Assembly (NCBI GenBank): GCA_020026155.1
Contig: JAHHQX010000003.1
Span: forward strand, 61,306 to 125,305
Origin: Actinobacillus sp.
GTDB taxonomy: Bacteria > Pseudomonadota > Gammaproteobacteria > Enterobacterales > Pasteurellaceae
Length of the DNA: 64,000 nucleotides
Direction: 5' to 3'
Of this stretch, positions 9,872 through 18,917 are shown one piece after another; the first letter of the stretch is position 1, and every line of letters begins with the position of its first letter. A program made the position numbers and the translations under genes. The notes under the pieces were generated by a model. The model was not told the DNA's origin. It saw nothing but the letters and a program-made list of their open reading frames with translations, and did not search any database.

Positions 9872-10503
9872 TTCATTTTAATCATTTTTCCAATTTTACG
9901 TGGTATTTCCCCTCTCATTCCCCTCTTTGAATTGCGTTGTTCGGTTATAAAATATCCAATGTGATTTTTTATAATTATTTCTCTGCACATTTCCTTTTAA
10001 AAAAGTACCCAATTCCGCAAATATTAGGACATCACTTTAAATAAAAATCATTCTTTTTTCTGCTCTATTTTTATTTAAATTTAACAATTTTTTAACAGTA
10101 TGCGTAATTATTCGCCTTTACATTACTATTTTTTATCTAATTTATTATTAATTTTTCGCTATATATAACTATATAGTTTTTGTAAATAATTTCCTCATAA
10201 AATAAATAAAAGCACCTCTAATCAGTTAATTCTAAAAAATTATAAATTTATAAAATTTGTTAATTTTCATGCAATTACAAATACTTAATATTGATTAAAT
10301 GGTTGGTTTTTGTATAGCTTATTATGGGTATTTTAGGGTATTTAGATAATTATTATTAGGTATTTTATTTTATAACCTCTTGTCTATTACCAACGAGGTC
10401 GCTATCCTACGCCTCCATTACAACAATTGGTTTATTTATTAACCGATATGTAACAAAAAATTAATAATTCTTAAAACTATATTTAACTCTTTATGGAGAT
10501 TTT
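9872..10503 (+). promoter_or_regulatory. long AT-rich leader/promoter region of the tad locus
   Basis: About 630 bases without a credible gene. Three similar 9-mers, GGTATTTTA (10327-10335), GGTATTTAG (10337-10345) and GGTATTTTA (10359-10367), are spaced 10 and 22 bases apart. That is about one and two helical turns and suggests an operator. A small GC-richer island (about 10395-10422) follows. The flp1 ribosome binding site TATGGAG is just before 10504. No riboswitch or known binding motif was recognised. Confidence 0.5.
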
Positions 10504-10779
10504 ATGTTTAACATCTTACGCAAAGCGATCCGTTCATTCAAAAAAGACCAATCTGGTGTAACGGCAATTGAATACGGTCTTATCGCAATCATCATGGCAG
10601 CTTTCATTATTTTTGCATTCTACAAAAATATCGTTCCTGCAATGGAAGCTAAAACTACTGAATTAACCACTACAATTCAAAATGTGAAATTTGATGAAGC
10701 AGCCACTGCAGCTACAACACAACAACATCCAGATAATTCATCAGATAAAAACAAACAACAAATTGTTCAACACTCATAA
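10504..10779 (+). CDS. flp1: Flp pilin, major subunit (Flp1)
   Basis: Type IVb Flp prepilin, the structural subunit of tight-adherence fibres. The short basic leader MFNILRKAIRSFKKDQS is cut before the hydrophobic helix at the class motif GVTAIEYGLI, where the Glu at +5 and adjacent Tyr are hallmarks of Flp pilins. TadV is the expected peptidase. After the helix comes a Thr/Gln/Asn-rich tail. At 91 residues it is slightly long for Flp1 (often about 75). A strong SD (GGAG) and first position in the locus fit high expression. Confidence 0.93.
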   Translation: MFNILRKAIRSFKKDQSGVTAIEYGLIAIIMAAFIIFAFYKNIVPAMEAKTTELTTTIQNVKFDEAATAATTQQHPDNSSDKNKQQIVQHS

Positions 10780-10807
10780 ACAATTAGAAATAAAATTGAA
10801 TTATAAA

Positions 10808-10840
10808 GCTCATCACTTGATGGGCTTTTTACATCAAGTG
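10808..10840 (+). promoter_or_regulatory. alternative hairpins between flp1 and flp2
   Basis: Two overlapping stems compete. GCTCATCA/TGATGGGC (10808-10825) is followed by TTTTT (10826-10830) and looks like an intrinsic terminator. CACTTGATG (10814-10822) pairs perfectly with CATCAAGTG (10832-10840) and would disrupt the first. The second stem ends 5 bases before the flp2 ATG and would also cover its weak SD. Confidence 0.6.
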
Positions 10841-10845
10841 ACGTG

Positions 10846-11448
10846 ATGAAGATAAATTCTTTTCTAAGCAATCGCCAAGGGGTAACAAGTATTGAATATG
10901 CAATGCTTGCAATTGTGTTCACGGTTTTTATTGCAGTTTACCTTATCAATAAAGACGGGCTATCAGGGGTTATGCTTAGAAAAGGAAATGATGTTACAAA
11001 TGTGGCGGTAACACAGTTAGGCGGGAATGCTGATCAAGGTGGAAACTATCAGCCAATTGCGACAAATGAGATTTGTATTAAACACGTACCCGATGGGTTT
11101 TCTGCAGACGAATTCCCTTGCATGACTCAAAACCCTTTCTACGACAGCACGATCATCAAGCAAGAAGCAGAAAAAATTGAGCATCTAGATCAAGTAAAAC
11201 ATTTGATCGGTACCAATGGCGAAGTTAAAGATTTGCTATTGCATTGTTGGAATGAACCCACTCCGCGTGAGTTTTGGTCATGTGTCGTGACGTTTATAAA
11301 AACACAAGCACAGAAATTTGGCGATCGTGCAAAAGATAAAATAGAAAAATTTAATCAACAAGCAAAAGACAATATAGATAAGGTTAAAGATTGGTTACAT
11401 CATATTTTTATCATTCGCCAAAAATATGATTTACCGCATAAACCATAA
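10846..11448 (+). CDS. Flp-type pilin with long C-terminal extension (Flp2 position)
   Basis: The N-terminus is a clear Flp prepilin: basic leader, cleavage context RQGVTSIEYAMLAIVF and one hydrophobic helix (about residues 14-36). The product is about 200 residues instead of the usual 70-90. Beyond residue about 60 comes a soluble domain with five cysteines (in EICIKH, FPCMTQ, LHCWNE and WSCVV) and a Lys/Asp-rich predicted helix near the C-terminus. It holds the flp2 position but could be a minor tip or adhesive pseudopilin. ATG 10846 was chosen; GTG 10843 is in frame. The SD is weak. I do not recognise the extension. Confidence 0.8.
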   Translation: MKINSFLSNRQGVTSIEYAMLAIVFTVFIAVYLINKDGLSGVMLRKGNDVTNVAVTQLGGNADQGGNYQPIATNEICIKHVPDGFSADEFPCMTQNPFYDSTIIKQEAEKIEHLDQVKHLIGTNGEVKDLLLHCWNEPTPREFWSCVVTFIKTQAQKFGDRAKDKIEKFNQQAKDNIDKVKDWLHHIFIIRQKYDLPHKP

Positions 11449-11472
11449 ATTTTCCCGAAAATCGGGGCGTGG
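11444..11472 (-). repeat. CACGCCCC repeat at the end of flp2
   Basis: Minus-strand copy reading CCACGCCCC, GATTTTC, GGG, AAAATTTATG. Its AT-rich end covers the flp2 stop codon. No inverted partner is adjacent. The rest of the spacer up to 11607 shows nothing else clear. Confidence 0.85.
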
Positions 11473-11607
11473 TTGTTTCGCTTAAAACAATAAACACAAC
11501 GTATAAACATTCGCAAAGTATAAAGAAAGCCTCTGATAGCAAGCTTTACTCCGTTAAGGAAAACGGTCGCTTTGCTTACTGGGTAATTATTTAAAGTGAA
11601 TTTGTAT

Positions 11608-12042
11608 ATGTTAGATTTTGGCGCCTTTTTAAGTATTTGTGTGATTTTATTCCGCCTTTCTTGGACGGATTTCAAATATCGCATTATCAGTAATAAGCAC
11701 GTTCTGTACTTATTACCCTTCACCCTGCTTTTTAGTTTTTCGCTTTGGCATCATATCTTTTGGTTTGGTGCCTTAATCACTTTAATCGTGGGGTTTGGTT
11801 TATTCCATCTTGGTGTGATCGGTGCAGGCGATGTGAAACTGTTATCCGTTTTGATGCTCGCTATCCCTTCGCCAGGCATTATTAACTTTCTCTTTTTTAC
11901 CAGCTTATTTGGGCTGGGGTTAATTATTGTAGGGTGGATTTTCTTCCGTCGGGCAATTAAAGAACAAGGACTTCCGTACGGAATTGCAATTAGCTTAGGT
12001 TTTATCAGCTTTTTTTATCTGATTTTTACTTCTTTTATGTAG
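11608..12042 (+). CDS. tadV: prepilin peptidase TadV
   Basis: Class IV (A24) aspartic prepilin peptidase that processes Flp pilins and the TadE/TadF pseudopilins. The two catalytic aspartates are visible in SWTDFKYRIISN and in GAGDVKLLSV, within a protein of about 144 residues with four to five membrane helices. It has only the minimal peptidase core and no N-methylation domain, as usual for TadV/CpaA. The frame opens at GTG 11596. ATG 11608 is preferred because AAGTGA lies at a better distance, but neither start has a strong SD. Confidence 0.9.
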   Translation: MLDFGAFLSICVILFRLSWTDFKYRIISNKHVLYLLPFTLLFSFSLWHHIFWFGALITLIVGFGLFHLGVIGAGDVKLLSVLMLAIPSPGIINFLFFTSLFGLGLIIVGWIFFRRAIKEQGLPYGIAISLGFISFFYLIFTSFM

Positions 12043-12068
12043 TCATTACATAATTGTATGAGGATATT

Positions 12069-12875
12069 ATGAATTATCGCGTTTTATTTATTTTTTCTAT
12101 TTTAATTTTTGGGGTTGGCATCGCAGGGCTAATTATGATGCCTCACGATGATGAAGAACCTCAAGAAGTGCAACCACAACCGTCTGTTGCGCCTAAAATT
12201 CCTTTGGAACATGTTGTCGTACAAGTCGCACGAGCAAATAGAAATTTAAGCGCGGATCACCTCATCAGCCAGGTGGATTATGACGTGGTTACTAAATCAT
12301 ATGATATCCCCGCTAATGAAGCTAATCCTCAGGACTTTCCCATCCTAAACTATGATTTAACGCCGTTGTTAAATCAACATAAGGATATTACAGGTTGGTT
12401 CCTTCAACACAATCTTTCAAAGGGTAGTTTAATCAATCCAAATGATTTAATTAGCCCAACTAACGAAAACTTTATTCGCTACAACATTAATCCCGTTACA
12501 CAAGTGGCATTTAGTGTGCCAATTATGTTACGCGATAAATACTTACTTACTAATTTACGCGCAGGTGACTATGTCAATATCTATGCGGAATTAGATGGCG
12601 ATCATTACGAGGCATTAGCAGGTCATATTGTGAAATTGATCGACCATGCCTTGGTATTAAAAATTAATCCTTATCTGAATAATCGTCAAATTAATGGCGA
12701 TCATAATCCAGATGATAACTATATGGACATCGCGGAAGTGTTAGTTCGCTTACAAAAATCGCAACTCGAACGTATTTACACTTCACCGCATGGTACTAGA
12801 CTTTTGATCCTCCCATCTACAAAACCTGAAGGCGTAGATTCGCGAGGCATTATGATTCGTGAATTGCGAGGTTAA
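12069..12875 (+). CDS. rcpC: Flp pilus assembly protein RcpC/CpaB
   Basis: Periplasmic/outer-membrane-associated protein of the tad secretion channel, CpaB/RcpC family with an SAF-like beta-clip domain. An N-terminal hydrophobic segment (residues 4-24) anchors or exports it. The body starts about residue 55 (HVVVQVARANRNLSADHLI) and includes the conserved HNLSKGSLINPNDLI. ATG 12069 is chosen because GAGGA stands five bases before it; the upstream TTG 12054 has none. It ends 7 bases before rcpA. RcpC is thought to act with the RcpA secretin and in pilin modification. Confidence 0.9.
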   Translation: MNYRVLFIFSILIFGVGIAGLIMMPHDDEEPQEVQPQPSVAPKIPLEHVVVQVARANRNLSADHLISQVDYDVVTKSYDIPANEANPQDFPILNYDLTPLLNQHKDITGWFLQHNLSKGSLINPNDLISPTNENFIRYNINPVTQVAFSVPIMLRDKYLLTNLRAGDYVNIYAELDGDHYEALAGHIVKLIDHALVLKINPYLNNRQINGDHNPDDNYMDIAEVLVRLQKSQLERIYTSPHGTRLLILPSTKPEGVDSRGIMIRELRG

Positions 12876-12882
12876 TTTAACA

Positions 12883-14229
12883 ATGCGTAAATTGATTTAT
12901 TTAATGGGTTTCATTATTGCGGGGCACGCAGGTGCGCAAACGTTGTATTTAAAACCAGGTAAAAGTACGACAATTACCACTAAACAAGATATCGATACGA
13001 TTTTCTTATCTGATCCGGCGGTCGCGAGTTACCAAGTTATTTCAGATAGAAGTTTTATCGTTACGGGTAAAGGTAATGGGAGTGCAACATTAAACGTTTT
13101 AGCTAAAAACGATAAACTTTTAGTTGACGATACCGTATTTGTCAATAGTGCGTATAACGATTTAATCCACACCAATAATCAGATCAAAATGCAATTCCCT
13201 CATACGGACTTGCGTTTAGTCCATGTTGGGCAAACTTATGTATTAGAAGGTAAAGCAAAATCGGATAGCGAAGTGGAAGCCATCACTCGTCTAGCTGGGG
13301 AAGCTATGGGTATGCCAGTACAGGTTCATACCACCACCGTGGGCGATATTCAAAATTTACAATTTTTAAATCATTACGATTATCCAAATATCATTAATGA
13401 TGCAAAAGTTGAACAAGCTACACAAATAAACGTGAAACTTACTGTTGTTGAAGTAGACAAAAGTTTAACACAAAGCCTTGGTATTAACTGGTCACAAGCT
13501 GGCACAAATTTACTTAAAGGTTTCAACGGTCTACATGTGACCAATACTGCTTTTGATGCAACAGGCGCTTCAACAATTGGTTTTATCAGCGCAGAAGGAT
13601 TAAGTGGTTTTATCCATGCGATTGATAATGAAAATGAAGGCAAGGTGCTCGCAGAGCCGAATATTTCGATGTTAAATGGCGGTACCGCTAAAATTAATCT
13701 TGGCGGAGAAATTGCAATTCCGACGCGAGGAACGGATAATACCCCGAATGTTTCATACAAAAACTACGGGATTCGTTTAACGGTCGGTGCACGCGTACAA
13801 CCTAATCATCGTATTCGCATTGCATTAGATCAAGAAGTTTCTGATATCGTTCCAGGAGGGGGCGATTATCCGTTAATTTCAACGAAAAGTACCGATTCTG
13901 TCTTCGAGGTAGCTAATGGAGAAAGCTTTATCATCGGAGGTCTCTATCAATCTCGCAAATCACAAGGCGTAGATAAAGTACCTTTCCTCGGTGATTTACC
14001 TATCATCGGCAGTTTTTTCCGTCAAGCCACTCACAAACAGGAAGATAAAGAACTTATCGTTGTCGCAACGGTGAACCTTGTTCACCCAGTTGCAACCGAT
14101 AAAGTTGTCTATCCCGCGTTTGAAGATAAAAACATTATGGAACTGTTTTTTAACACCAATGCTTTAAATAACGCTATGGAGCGTAAAGAAGCAAGTGATT
14201 TTTTACAGCAGGGAGGCTATATCCAATGA
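12883..14229 (+). CDS. rcpA: outer-membrane secretin RcpA/CpaC
   Basis: Secretin (type II/III secretion GspD family) forming the outer-membrane pore for Flp pili. The start ATG 12883 gives an immediate signal peptide ending near GHAGAQ. The upstream GTG 12859 lies inside rcpC and would bury the signal. N-terminal domain segments (IFLSDPAVASYQVISD, FIVTGKGNGSATL) precede the C-terminal secretin domain, with KVLAEPNISMLNGG, NGESFIIGGLY and VPFLGDLPIIGSFFR. It overlaps rcpB by four bases (ATGA). Confidence 0.95.
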   Translation: MRKLIYLMGFIIAGHAGAQTLYLKPGKSTTITTKQDIDTIFLSDPAVASYQVISDRSFIVTGKGNGSATLNVLAKNDKLLVDDTVFVNSAYNDLIHTNNQIKMQFPHTDLRLVHVGQTYVLEGKAKSDSEVEAITRLAGEAMGMPVQVHTTTVGDIQNLQFLNHYDYPNIINDAKVEQATQINVKLTVVEVDKSLTQSLGINWSQAGTNLLKGFNGLHVTNTAFDATGASTIGFISAEGLSGFIHAIDNENEGKVLAEPNISMLNGGTAKINLGGEIAIPTRGTDNTPNVSYKNYGIRLTVGARVQPNHRIRIALDQEVSDIVPGGGDYPLISTKSTDSVFEVANGESFIIGGLYQSRKSQGVDKVPFLGDLPIIGSFFRQATHKQEDKELIVVATVNLVHPVATDKVVYPAFEDKNIMELFFNTNALNNAMERKEASDFLQQGGYIQ

Positions 14230-14678
14230 CCAAACAAATTGTTTTTAATTTACTTCTTTTAACTTATCCGTGGACAGGTAATGCAATGCTTTCGACAACG
14301 CAACCTGATGAAAGAAGTTATGCACCAAGTACAGCAATTGTTATCCAGCATCAGGATTTCGCTTTACAAGATCAATCTCCACTCGCAATTGCCAATCTTA
14401 TTGCACAATTACGTTCTGCAATTGGGAGTACAACCAACCAAGATTTTCTTATTAGCTATGTAGCAGGCTATCAGAAGTCTGCGAACAAGGTGCGTAACAC
14501 ATTGCTAGAACTTGGAGTAGATGAAAAACATATCAAAATTCGCAAGGTAAAAGTTGGCGTCTATCCACTATTTGTTGAATCAAAATCAGCAAAAAATGCA
14601 GATGTTCAGTGTACTGATATTCCGTACACCTTCCCTTGCGCAACCGAAATGAACTATAGCCGTCAAACAACTATTTAA
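14226..14678 (+). CDS. rcpB: tad pilus protein RcpB (CpaD-like)
   Basis: Outer-membrane/periplasmic component of the tad channel, 150 residues, RcpB/CpaD-like by position and length; it is thought to stabilise or gate RcpA. An N-terminal hydrophobic segment (residues 5-19) acts as signal. No lipobox Cys is evident. The only cysteines are a C-terminal pair in VQCTDIPYTFPC. The start overlaps the rcpA stop (ATGA), implying translational coupling. Assignment rests more on locus position than on motifs. Confidence 0.8.
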   Translation: MTKQIVFNLLLLTYPWTGNAMLSTTQPDERSYAPSTAIVIQHQDFALQDQSPLAIANLIAQLRSAIGSTTNQDFLISYVAGYQKSANKVRNTLLELGVDEKHIKIRKVKVGVYPLFVESKSAKNADVQCTDIPYTFPCATEMNYSRQTTI

Positions 14679-14732
14679 ACTATTGCAACGGCTGGTTTAA
14701 CGCTTAATAAATTTAAAAAGGATAATGGATTC

Positions 14733-15851
14733 ATGTTATTGCTAGATGACGAACAATCGCCTATTGAAAGTGCTAATCACGTAGTCATTATTTCTAAAGA
14801 TAAACAATTACAAACGACATTAGCAGAATTATTGCGCGCCAATAGCTTTGAGAATACACAGATTATTGATGGCGATTGTAAACACTGTGATATTGCATTA
14901 GATAATGAACACACCACTGGTGTCATCATTGATATTGCAGATAAAACTGATGTTGACAAAATTGTGGAACAAATTAAGGCTGTGGTACCACAAAATATTT
15001 GGTGCTGTGTAGTGGGTACCAGTGATTCTATTTCATTAGCCCAACGTTTGGCGGAACTGGACGTACTCTATTTTAATAGTCACTCACAATTAAATGTCAT
15101 GATGGAGCGTATTTTAGCAGGGACCATCACGATTCCCTGTAACCGTAATACTATCCGTTTAAATATATTTTCTTGTAAAGGAGGCATTGGCGCAAGTTTC
15201 ATTAGCGCAATGTTAGCCTATAACATTAGTCAATATAAACGCGTCCCTACTCTGCTCGCTCAAAGCCCTGAGGGAACTCGCGATTTAGATTTGATGTTTG
15301 ATAAAAAATTACAAGGGGATATTTTAGAATATTTACCTAATTTAGATCTGTATGCTGGTGAATTTACAGAGCTTTTAGAAAGCCAACGAACCAAATATAA
15401 CTTTATTGTAAATGACCACCCTATTTACCATACGGATTATGTAAAGTATCAACATTTTATTCACCAGTGTCGCACCTTTATTTTGGTAGTAGAACGTCAT
15501 GTCAGTGCGTTGCGTAATGCGAAGCGTTTTTTAAACTACTGCGAACAACTCCATCGCGAAACTGGAAAACCGTTACGTACGTTTATTGTGGTATCAGATA
15601 TTCACCCTGCACACGCAAAATCTATGTCAAATACTGACGTGGCAGCGCTTTTAGGTCATGAAATTGATGCCGTTATTCCTTATATTCCGAATAACAATGC
15701 AAAATCTGTGCTTTCAATCAAGTTAACGACACGTCAAAAAGCAATTTTCCGTCAGTTAGCGATGAAAATTATTGGGGTTACCTCACGTCAAGTGAAGTCT
15801 AAAAATAACCTTTCTTTCAGCAGTATTATTAGTAAGGTACTTGGTCGATAA
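14733..15851 (+). CDS. tadZ: pilus localisation ATPase-like protein TadZ
   Basis: TadZ/CpaE family, which localises the Tad machine to a pole. It has a receiver-like N-terminal half (to about residue 140) and a ParA/MinD-type C-terminal half. The nucleotide-binding loop reads CKGGIGASF instead of KGGxGKT, so the Walker A Lys and Thr are lost; atypical Walker boxes are known in TadZ proteins. 372 residues. It follows rcpB by 54 bases, and its TAA overlaps the ATG of tadA by one base. Confidence 0.9.
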   Translation: MLLLDDEQSPIESANHVVIISKDKQLQTTLAELLRANSFENTQIIDGDCKHCDIALDNEHTTGVIIDIADKTDVDKIVEQIKAVVPQNIWCCVVGTSDSISLAQRLAELDVLYFNSHSQLNVMMERILAGTITIPCNRNTIRLNIFSCKGGIGASFISAMLAYNISQYKRVPTLLAQSPEGTRDLDLMFDKKLQGDILEYLPNLDLYAGEFTELLESQRTKYNFIVNDHPIYHTDYVKYQHFIHQCRTFILVVERHVSALRNAKRFLNYCEQLHRETGKPLRTFIVVSDIHPAHAKSMSNTDVAALLGHEIDAVIPYIPNNNAKSVLSIKLTTRQKAIFRQLAMKIIGVTSRQVKSKNNLSFSSIISKVLGR

Positions 15852-17134
15852 TGTTAACCCAAGAACAGCAGATCCTTTTACGCCGACGCGTATTAAGTAA
15901 TTTAAAAATTGAAAATACCCAACAACTTAAAGAAGATCGCAATAAGTTGATTGAGCTTTTGCTTCCCGTTATCTACGAGAGCTTAACGGGACTACGTTTA
16001 GAATCGACTCCGAGCGATTCTACTCTGATGGCAGAGCTGTTAGCAGATGAATTGATGGGATACGGTCCATTGCGTGAGCTCATGGAAGATGAAACCGTCA
16101 ATGATATTTTAGTAAATGGACCTGAAAATATTTGGGTTGAACGCCAAGGTATCTTAGAAAAAACGGATAAATATTTTTTATCTGAAGAACAACTTAATGA
16201 TATTGCCCGTCGTCTTGTTTCCAAAATGGGACGACGTATCGACGATGGATCACCTTTAGTAGACAGCCGTTTACCCGATGGTAGCCGTTTAAATGTGGTG
16301 ATCCCTCCCATTGCGCTTGATGGGACCACAATTTCGATTCGAAAATTTAGTAAGACTAAAAAAACACTCCAAGAATTACGTCGTCTTGGAACACTTTCTT
16401 TAGAAATGGCAAATTTTCTAATTGTAGCAGCCCGCGCACAAGTTAATATCATCGTATCGGGTGGGACAGGGTCGGGTAAAACCACGCTATTAAATGCCCT
16501 CTCTCAGTATATTGCCCCGACAGAACGCGTTATCACCCTTGAAGATACGGCAGAATTAAAACTTAATCAGCCACACGTTGTGCGTTTAGAAACGCGTCCA
16601 CCCAGTGTCGAACATACTGGTGAAGTGAGCATGCAAGATCTCGTTATCAATGCACTGCGAATGCGTCCTGAACGGATTATCATTGGGGAATGTCGAGGTG
16701 CTGAAGCTTTTCAGATGCTTCAAGCGATGAATACTGGACACGACGGTTCCATGTCGACCCTACATGCCAATAGCCCTCGCGATGCACTTTCGCGTCTTGA
16801 GAGTATGGTCATGATGTCTAATGCTAAATTACCTCTAGAGGCAATTCGCCGTCATGTAAGTTCTGCTGTCCATATTCTCGTACAAGCGTCACGCCTTAAC
16901 GATGGCTCGCGTAAAATTACCAATATCACTGAAGTCATGGGTATGGAATCAGGCAATATTGTTCTGCAAGATATTTTTAGCTATGAGGTCGCAAGTCAAC
17001 GCGATAGTAATGGCAAAATCGTAGGACATTTTAAAAACCACGGATTACTATCGTCTTCCACTGTTGCCAAACAAGCTCGCGTTTTTAATCTTTTACCCGA
17101 ACTTAACAGTATTTTTGGGGGCAATTTACAATGA
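15851..17134 (+). CDS. tadA: secretion ATPase TadA/CpaF
   Basis: Hexameric GspE/VirB11-superfamily ATPase that powers Flp pilus assembly from the cytoplasm; 427 residues. Present are Walker [10 protein letters not shown] (about residue 205), the Asp-box region [11 protein letters not shown], Walker B-region [12 protein letters not shown], and the His box [15 protein letters not shown]. The N-terminal domain contains [22 protein letters not shown], typical of CpaF. It overlaps tadB by four bases (ATGA). Confidence 0.96.
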   Translation: MLTQEQQILLRRRVLSNLKIENTQQLKEDRNKLIELLLPVIYESLTGLRLESTPSDSTLMAELLADELMGYGPLRELMEDETVNDILVNGPENIWVERQGILEKTDKYFLSEEQLNDIARRLVSKMGRRIDDGSPLVDSRLPDGSRLNVVIPPIALDGTTISIRKFSKTKKTLQELRRLGTLSLEMANFLIVAARAQVNIIVSGGTGSGKTTLLNALSQYIAPTERVITLEDTAELKLNQPHVVRLETRPPSVEHTGEVSMQDLVINALRMRPERIIIGECRGAEAFQMLQAMNTGHDGSMSTLHANSPRDALSRLESMVMMSNAKLPLEAIRRHVSSAVHILVQASRLNDGSRKITNITEVMGMESGNIVLQDIFSYEVASQRDSNGKIVGHFKNHGLLSSSTVAKQARVFNLLPELNSIFGGNLQ

Positions 17135-18018
17135 TTTGGATTTTTTATTATGCCCTCTTATTTTTCGGTTCTATTTTGTTCTTATTCACCTTTAAGGAGT
17201 TTAATTATAAGAAAAATAGGATCGATCCCAACCAATATGAAGAAACGACATTTAATGCGCAATTTATCAAAATGCGCTTAAAAGAAATGTGGCAACAATG
17301 GAAATTCTATTTTACGGATAGAAATCCTAAAAATATGCGTAAAAACATTTTCTACCTCGTTTTTATTTTTGCGTTCTCACTCGTAATTAACCATCTTTAT
17401 CTAAACATTGACGAGAGTTTTTTTATTCCTTTATTTTTTTTCGTCACCGTGTTTGGTATTTGGCAATGGGGTGAGCGTCGGACTCGGAAAATCTTTGAGG
17501 CAAGTTTTCCAGAAATCATCCAAGTACTTAACAGCGCGACTTCTGCTGGTGCCGGTTTATTACAAGCACTGGAACGCTGTAGCTTAGATGTGCAAGGTCC
17601 ACTCGGTGATGAATTTAAAGTTATTCATCGCCGCCTCGCTTTCGGTGAAAACGTGAGTACCGTTTTCCAAGATAGCTATGAGCATTGGCCGTTCCGCGAA
17701 TTTTATTATTTTGCCATCATTATCCGTTTAAATATGGAAAAAGGTGGGCAAATGCGTGAAATCATCACCCGTTTGGGGCGCATTATTGCGGATAGCCAAA
17801 AAATGGAACAGAAAAAGCAAACATTAACCGCTGAGGCACGGGTTTCTTCGGTTATTGTGGCAAGTTTTCCATTACTTTTCTTTATTTTTATGAAATTCGT
17901 CTTGCCAGAAAATTTTGAATTTATCACACATAATCCTACTGGATTATGGGTCCTTTATTATGTGATTGCTTCGGAAACACTCGGTATGGGCATTATTTAC
18001 TGGTTAATGAAAAAATAG
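17131..18018 (+). CDS. tadB: inner-membrane platform protein TadB
   Basis: GspF-like (T2SSF) inner-membrane protein, 295 residues, pairing with TadC as the platform on which TadA acts. Hydrophobic segments occur at about residues 3-22, 75-110, 245-262 and 272-292, with the cytoplasmic T2SSF domain between (FPEIIQVLNSATSAGAGLLQALE, then MRFL-type helices). Its start lies within the tadA stop, and tadC follows 7 bases later. Confidence 0.92.
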   Translation: MIWIFYYALLFFGSILFLFTFKEFNYKKNRIDPNQYEETTFNAQFIKMRLKEMWQQWKFYFTDRNPKNMRKNIFYLVFIFAFSLVINHLYLNIDESFFIPLFFFVTVFGIWQWGERRTRKIFEASFPEIIQVLNSATSAGAGLLQALERCSLDVQGPLGDEFKVIHRRLAFGENVSTVFQDSYEHWPFREFYYFAIIIRLNMEKGGQMREIITRLGRIIADSQKMEQKKQTLTAEARVSSVIVASFPLLFFIFMKFVLPENFEFITHNPTGLWVLYYVIASETLGMGIIYWLMKK

Positions 18019-18025
18019 GCGTATT

Positions 18026-18889
18026 ATGGCTCAAATTTATTGGTATCTGCTTTGCTTGTTGCTTTTTACTACTGCAACATCGCTTCTTATCATGGGGCTC
18101 GTTCAACGGAGTAAAATTATTCATACGGAACAAGCAATTAATGGTATATCTTTACCTAAAGCGAAGAAAAAGACCCACAAAAAATCGAAGAAAAGTAAAG
18201 AACAAGTGGAACTTGAATTCTTACTCATTCGTCATAGTCCTACTCTGACACTTTTAGCGAAGTTAGATAAAAACATTCGCATGAAACTCATTTTGACTGT
18301 TGTTATTTTCTTAATGATTTTTATCGTCTTACCACCATTAGATTTTTATTTTACTAGCCTGACATTTTTTATCGTTTATATGGCCGTTGTCATTTTACCA
18401 AATGTGATCATTGCGCAAATTATTCATAAAAAAATCAAAATTCTGTTGGAGGAATTACCTGGATTTATTGATTTGGTAGCGGTGTGTGTCCAAACTGGGA
18501 TGACGATTAACCAATCGCTGTTACGCGTGGGAGAAGACTTTAAAGGGCTAAATGCTGATCTAAGTTTTATTATTGCGCGTGTCATGCAACGTGCTGAGAT
18601 CACAAGCCTTAGCCAAGCATTAACAGAATTATCTCTTGCGTTACCATCAAAAGAAATTCGTTTATTCTGTACGGTGTTACAACAAAGCCTGCATTTCGGA
18701 TCCTCCGTTTATGAACAACTGATCCACCTCTCAACAGATATTAGAGAAATACAAATCCTTCGTTTAGAAGAAAAAATGGGAATGTTATCGGCAAAAATGT
18801 CGTTACCACTTATCGTTTTTATCATGTTCCCAATTGTGATTCTCATTCTCGCACCGGGTGCAATGCGTATTTTGCCCGCATTTATGTAA
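18026..18889 (+). CDS. tadC: inner-membrane platform protein TadC
   Basis: Second T2SSF-type platform protein, 287 residues. A basic cytoplasmic linker (about residues 45-65, many Lys) follows the first helix. The conserved core has ELPGFIDLVAVCVQTGMTINQSL, and the C-terminal helix ends in PGAMRILPAFM. Its order directly after tadB is invariant in tad loci. Confidence 0.92.
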   Translation: MAQIYWYLLCLLLFTTATSLLIMGLVQRSKIIHTEQAINGISLPKAKKKTHKKSKKSKEQVELEFLLIRHSPTLTLLAKLDKNIRMKLILTVVIFLMIFIVLPPLDFYFTSLTFFIVYMAVVILPNVIIAQIIHKKIKILLEELPGFIDLVAVCVQTGMTINQSLLRVGEDFKGLNADLSFIIARVMQRAEITSLSQALTELSLALPSKEIRLFCTVLQQSLHFGSSVYEQLIHLSTDIREIQILRLEEKMGMLSAKMSLPLIVFIMFPIVILILAPGAMRILPAFM

Positions 18890-18917
18890 GCCCCAATAAT
18901 TTTAATAGGTCATTTTC

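Noticed and set aside
12054..12068. TTG 12054 as start of rcpC, and GTG 12859 as start of rcpA
   Set aside because: Both lack an SD or lie inside the previous gene. The downstream ATGs (12069 and 12883) have better signals and give correct N-termini.
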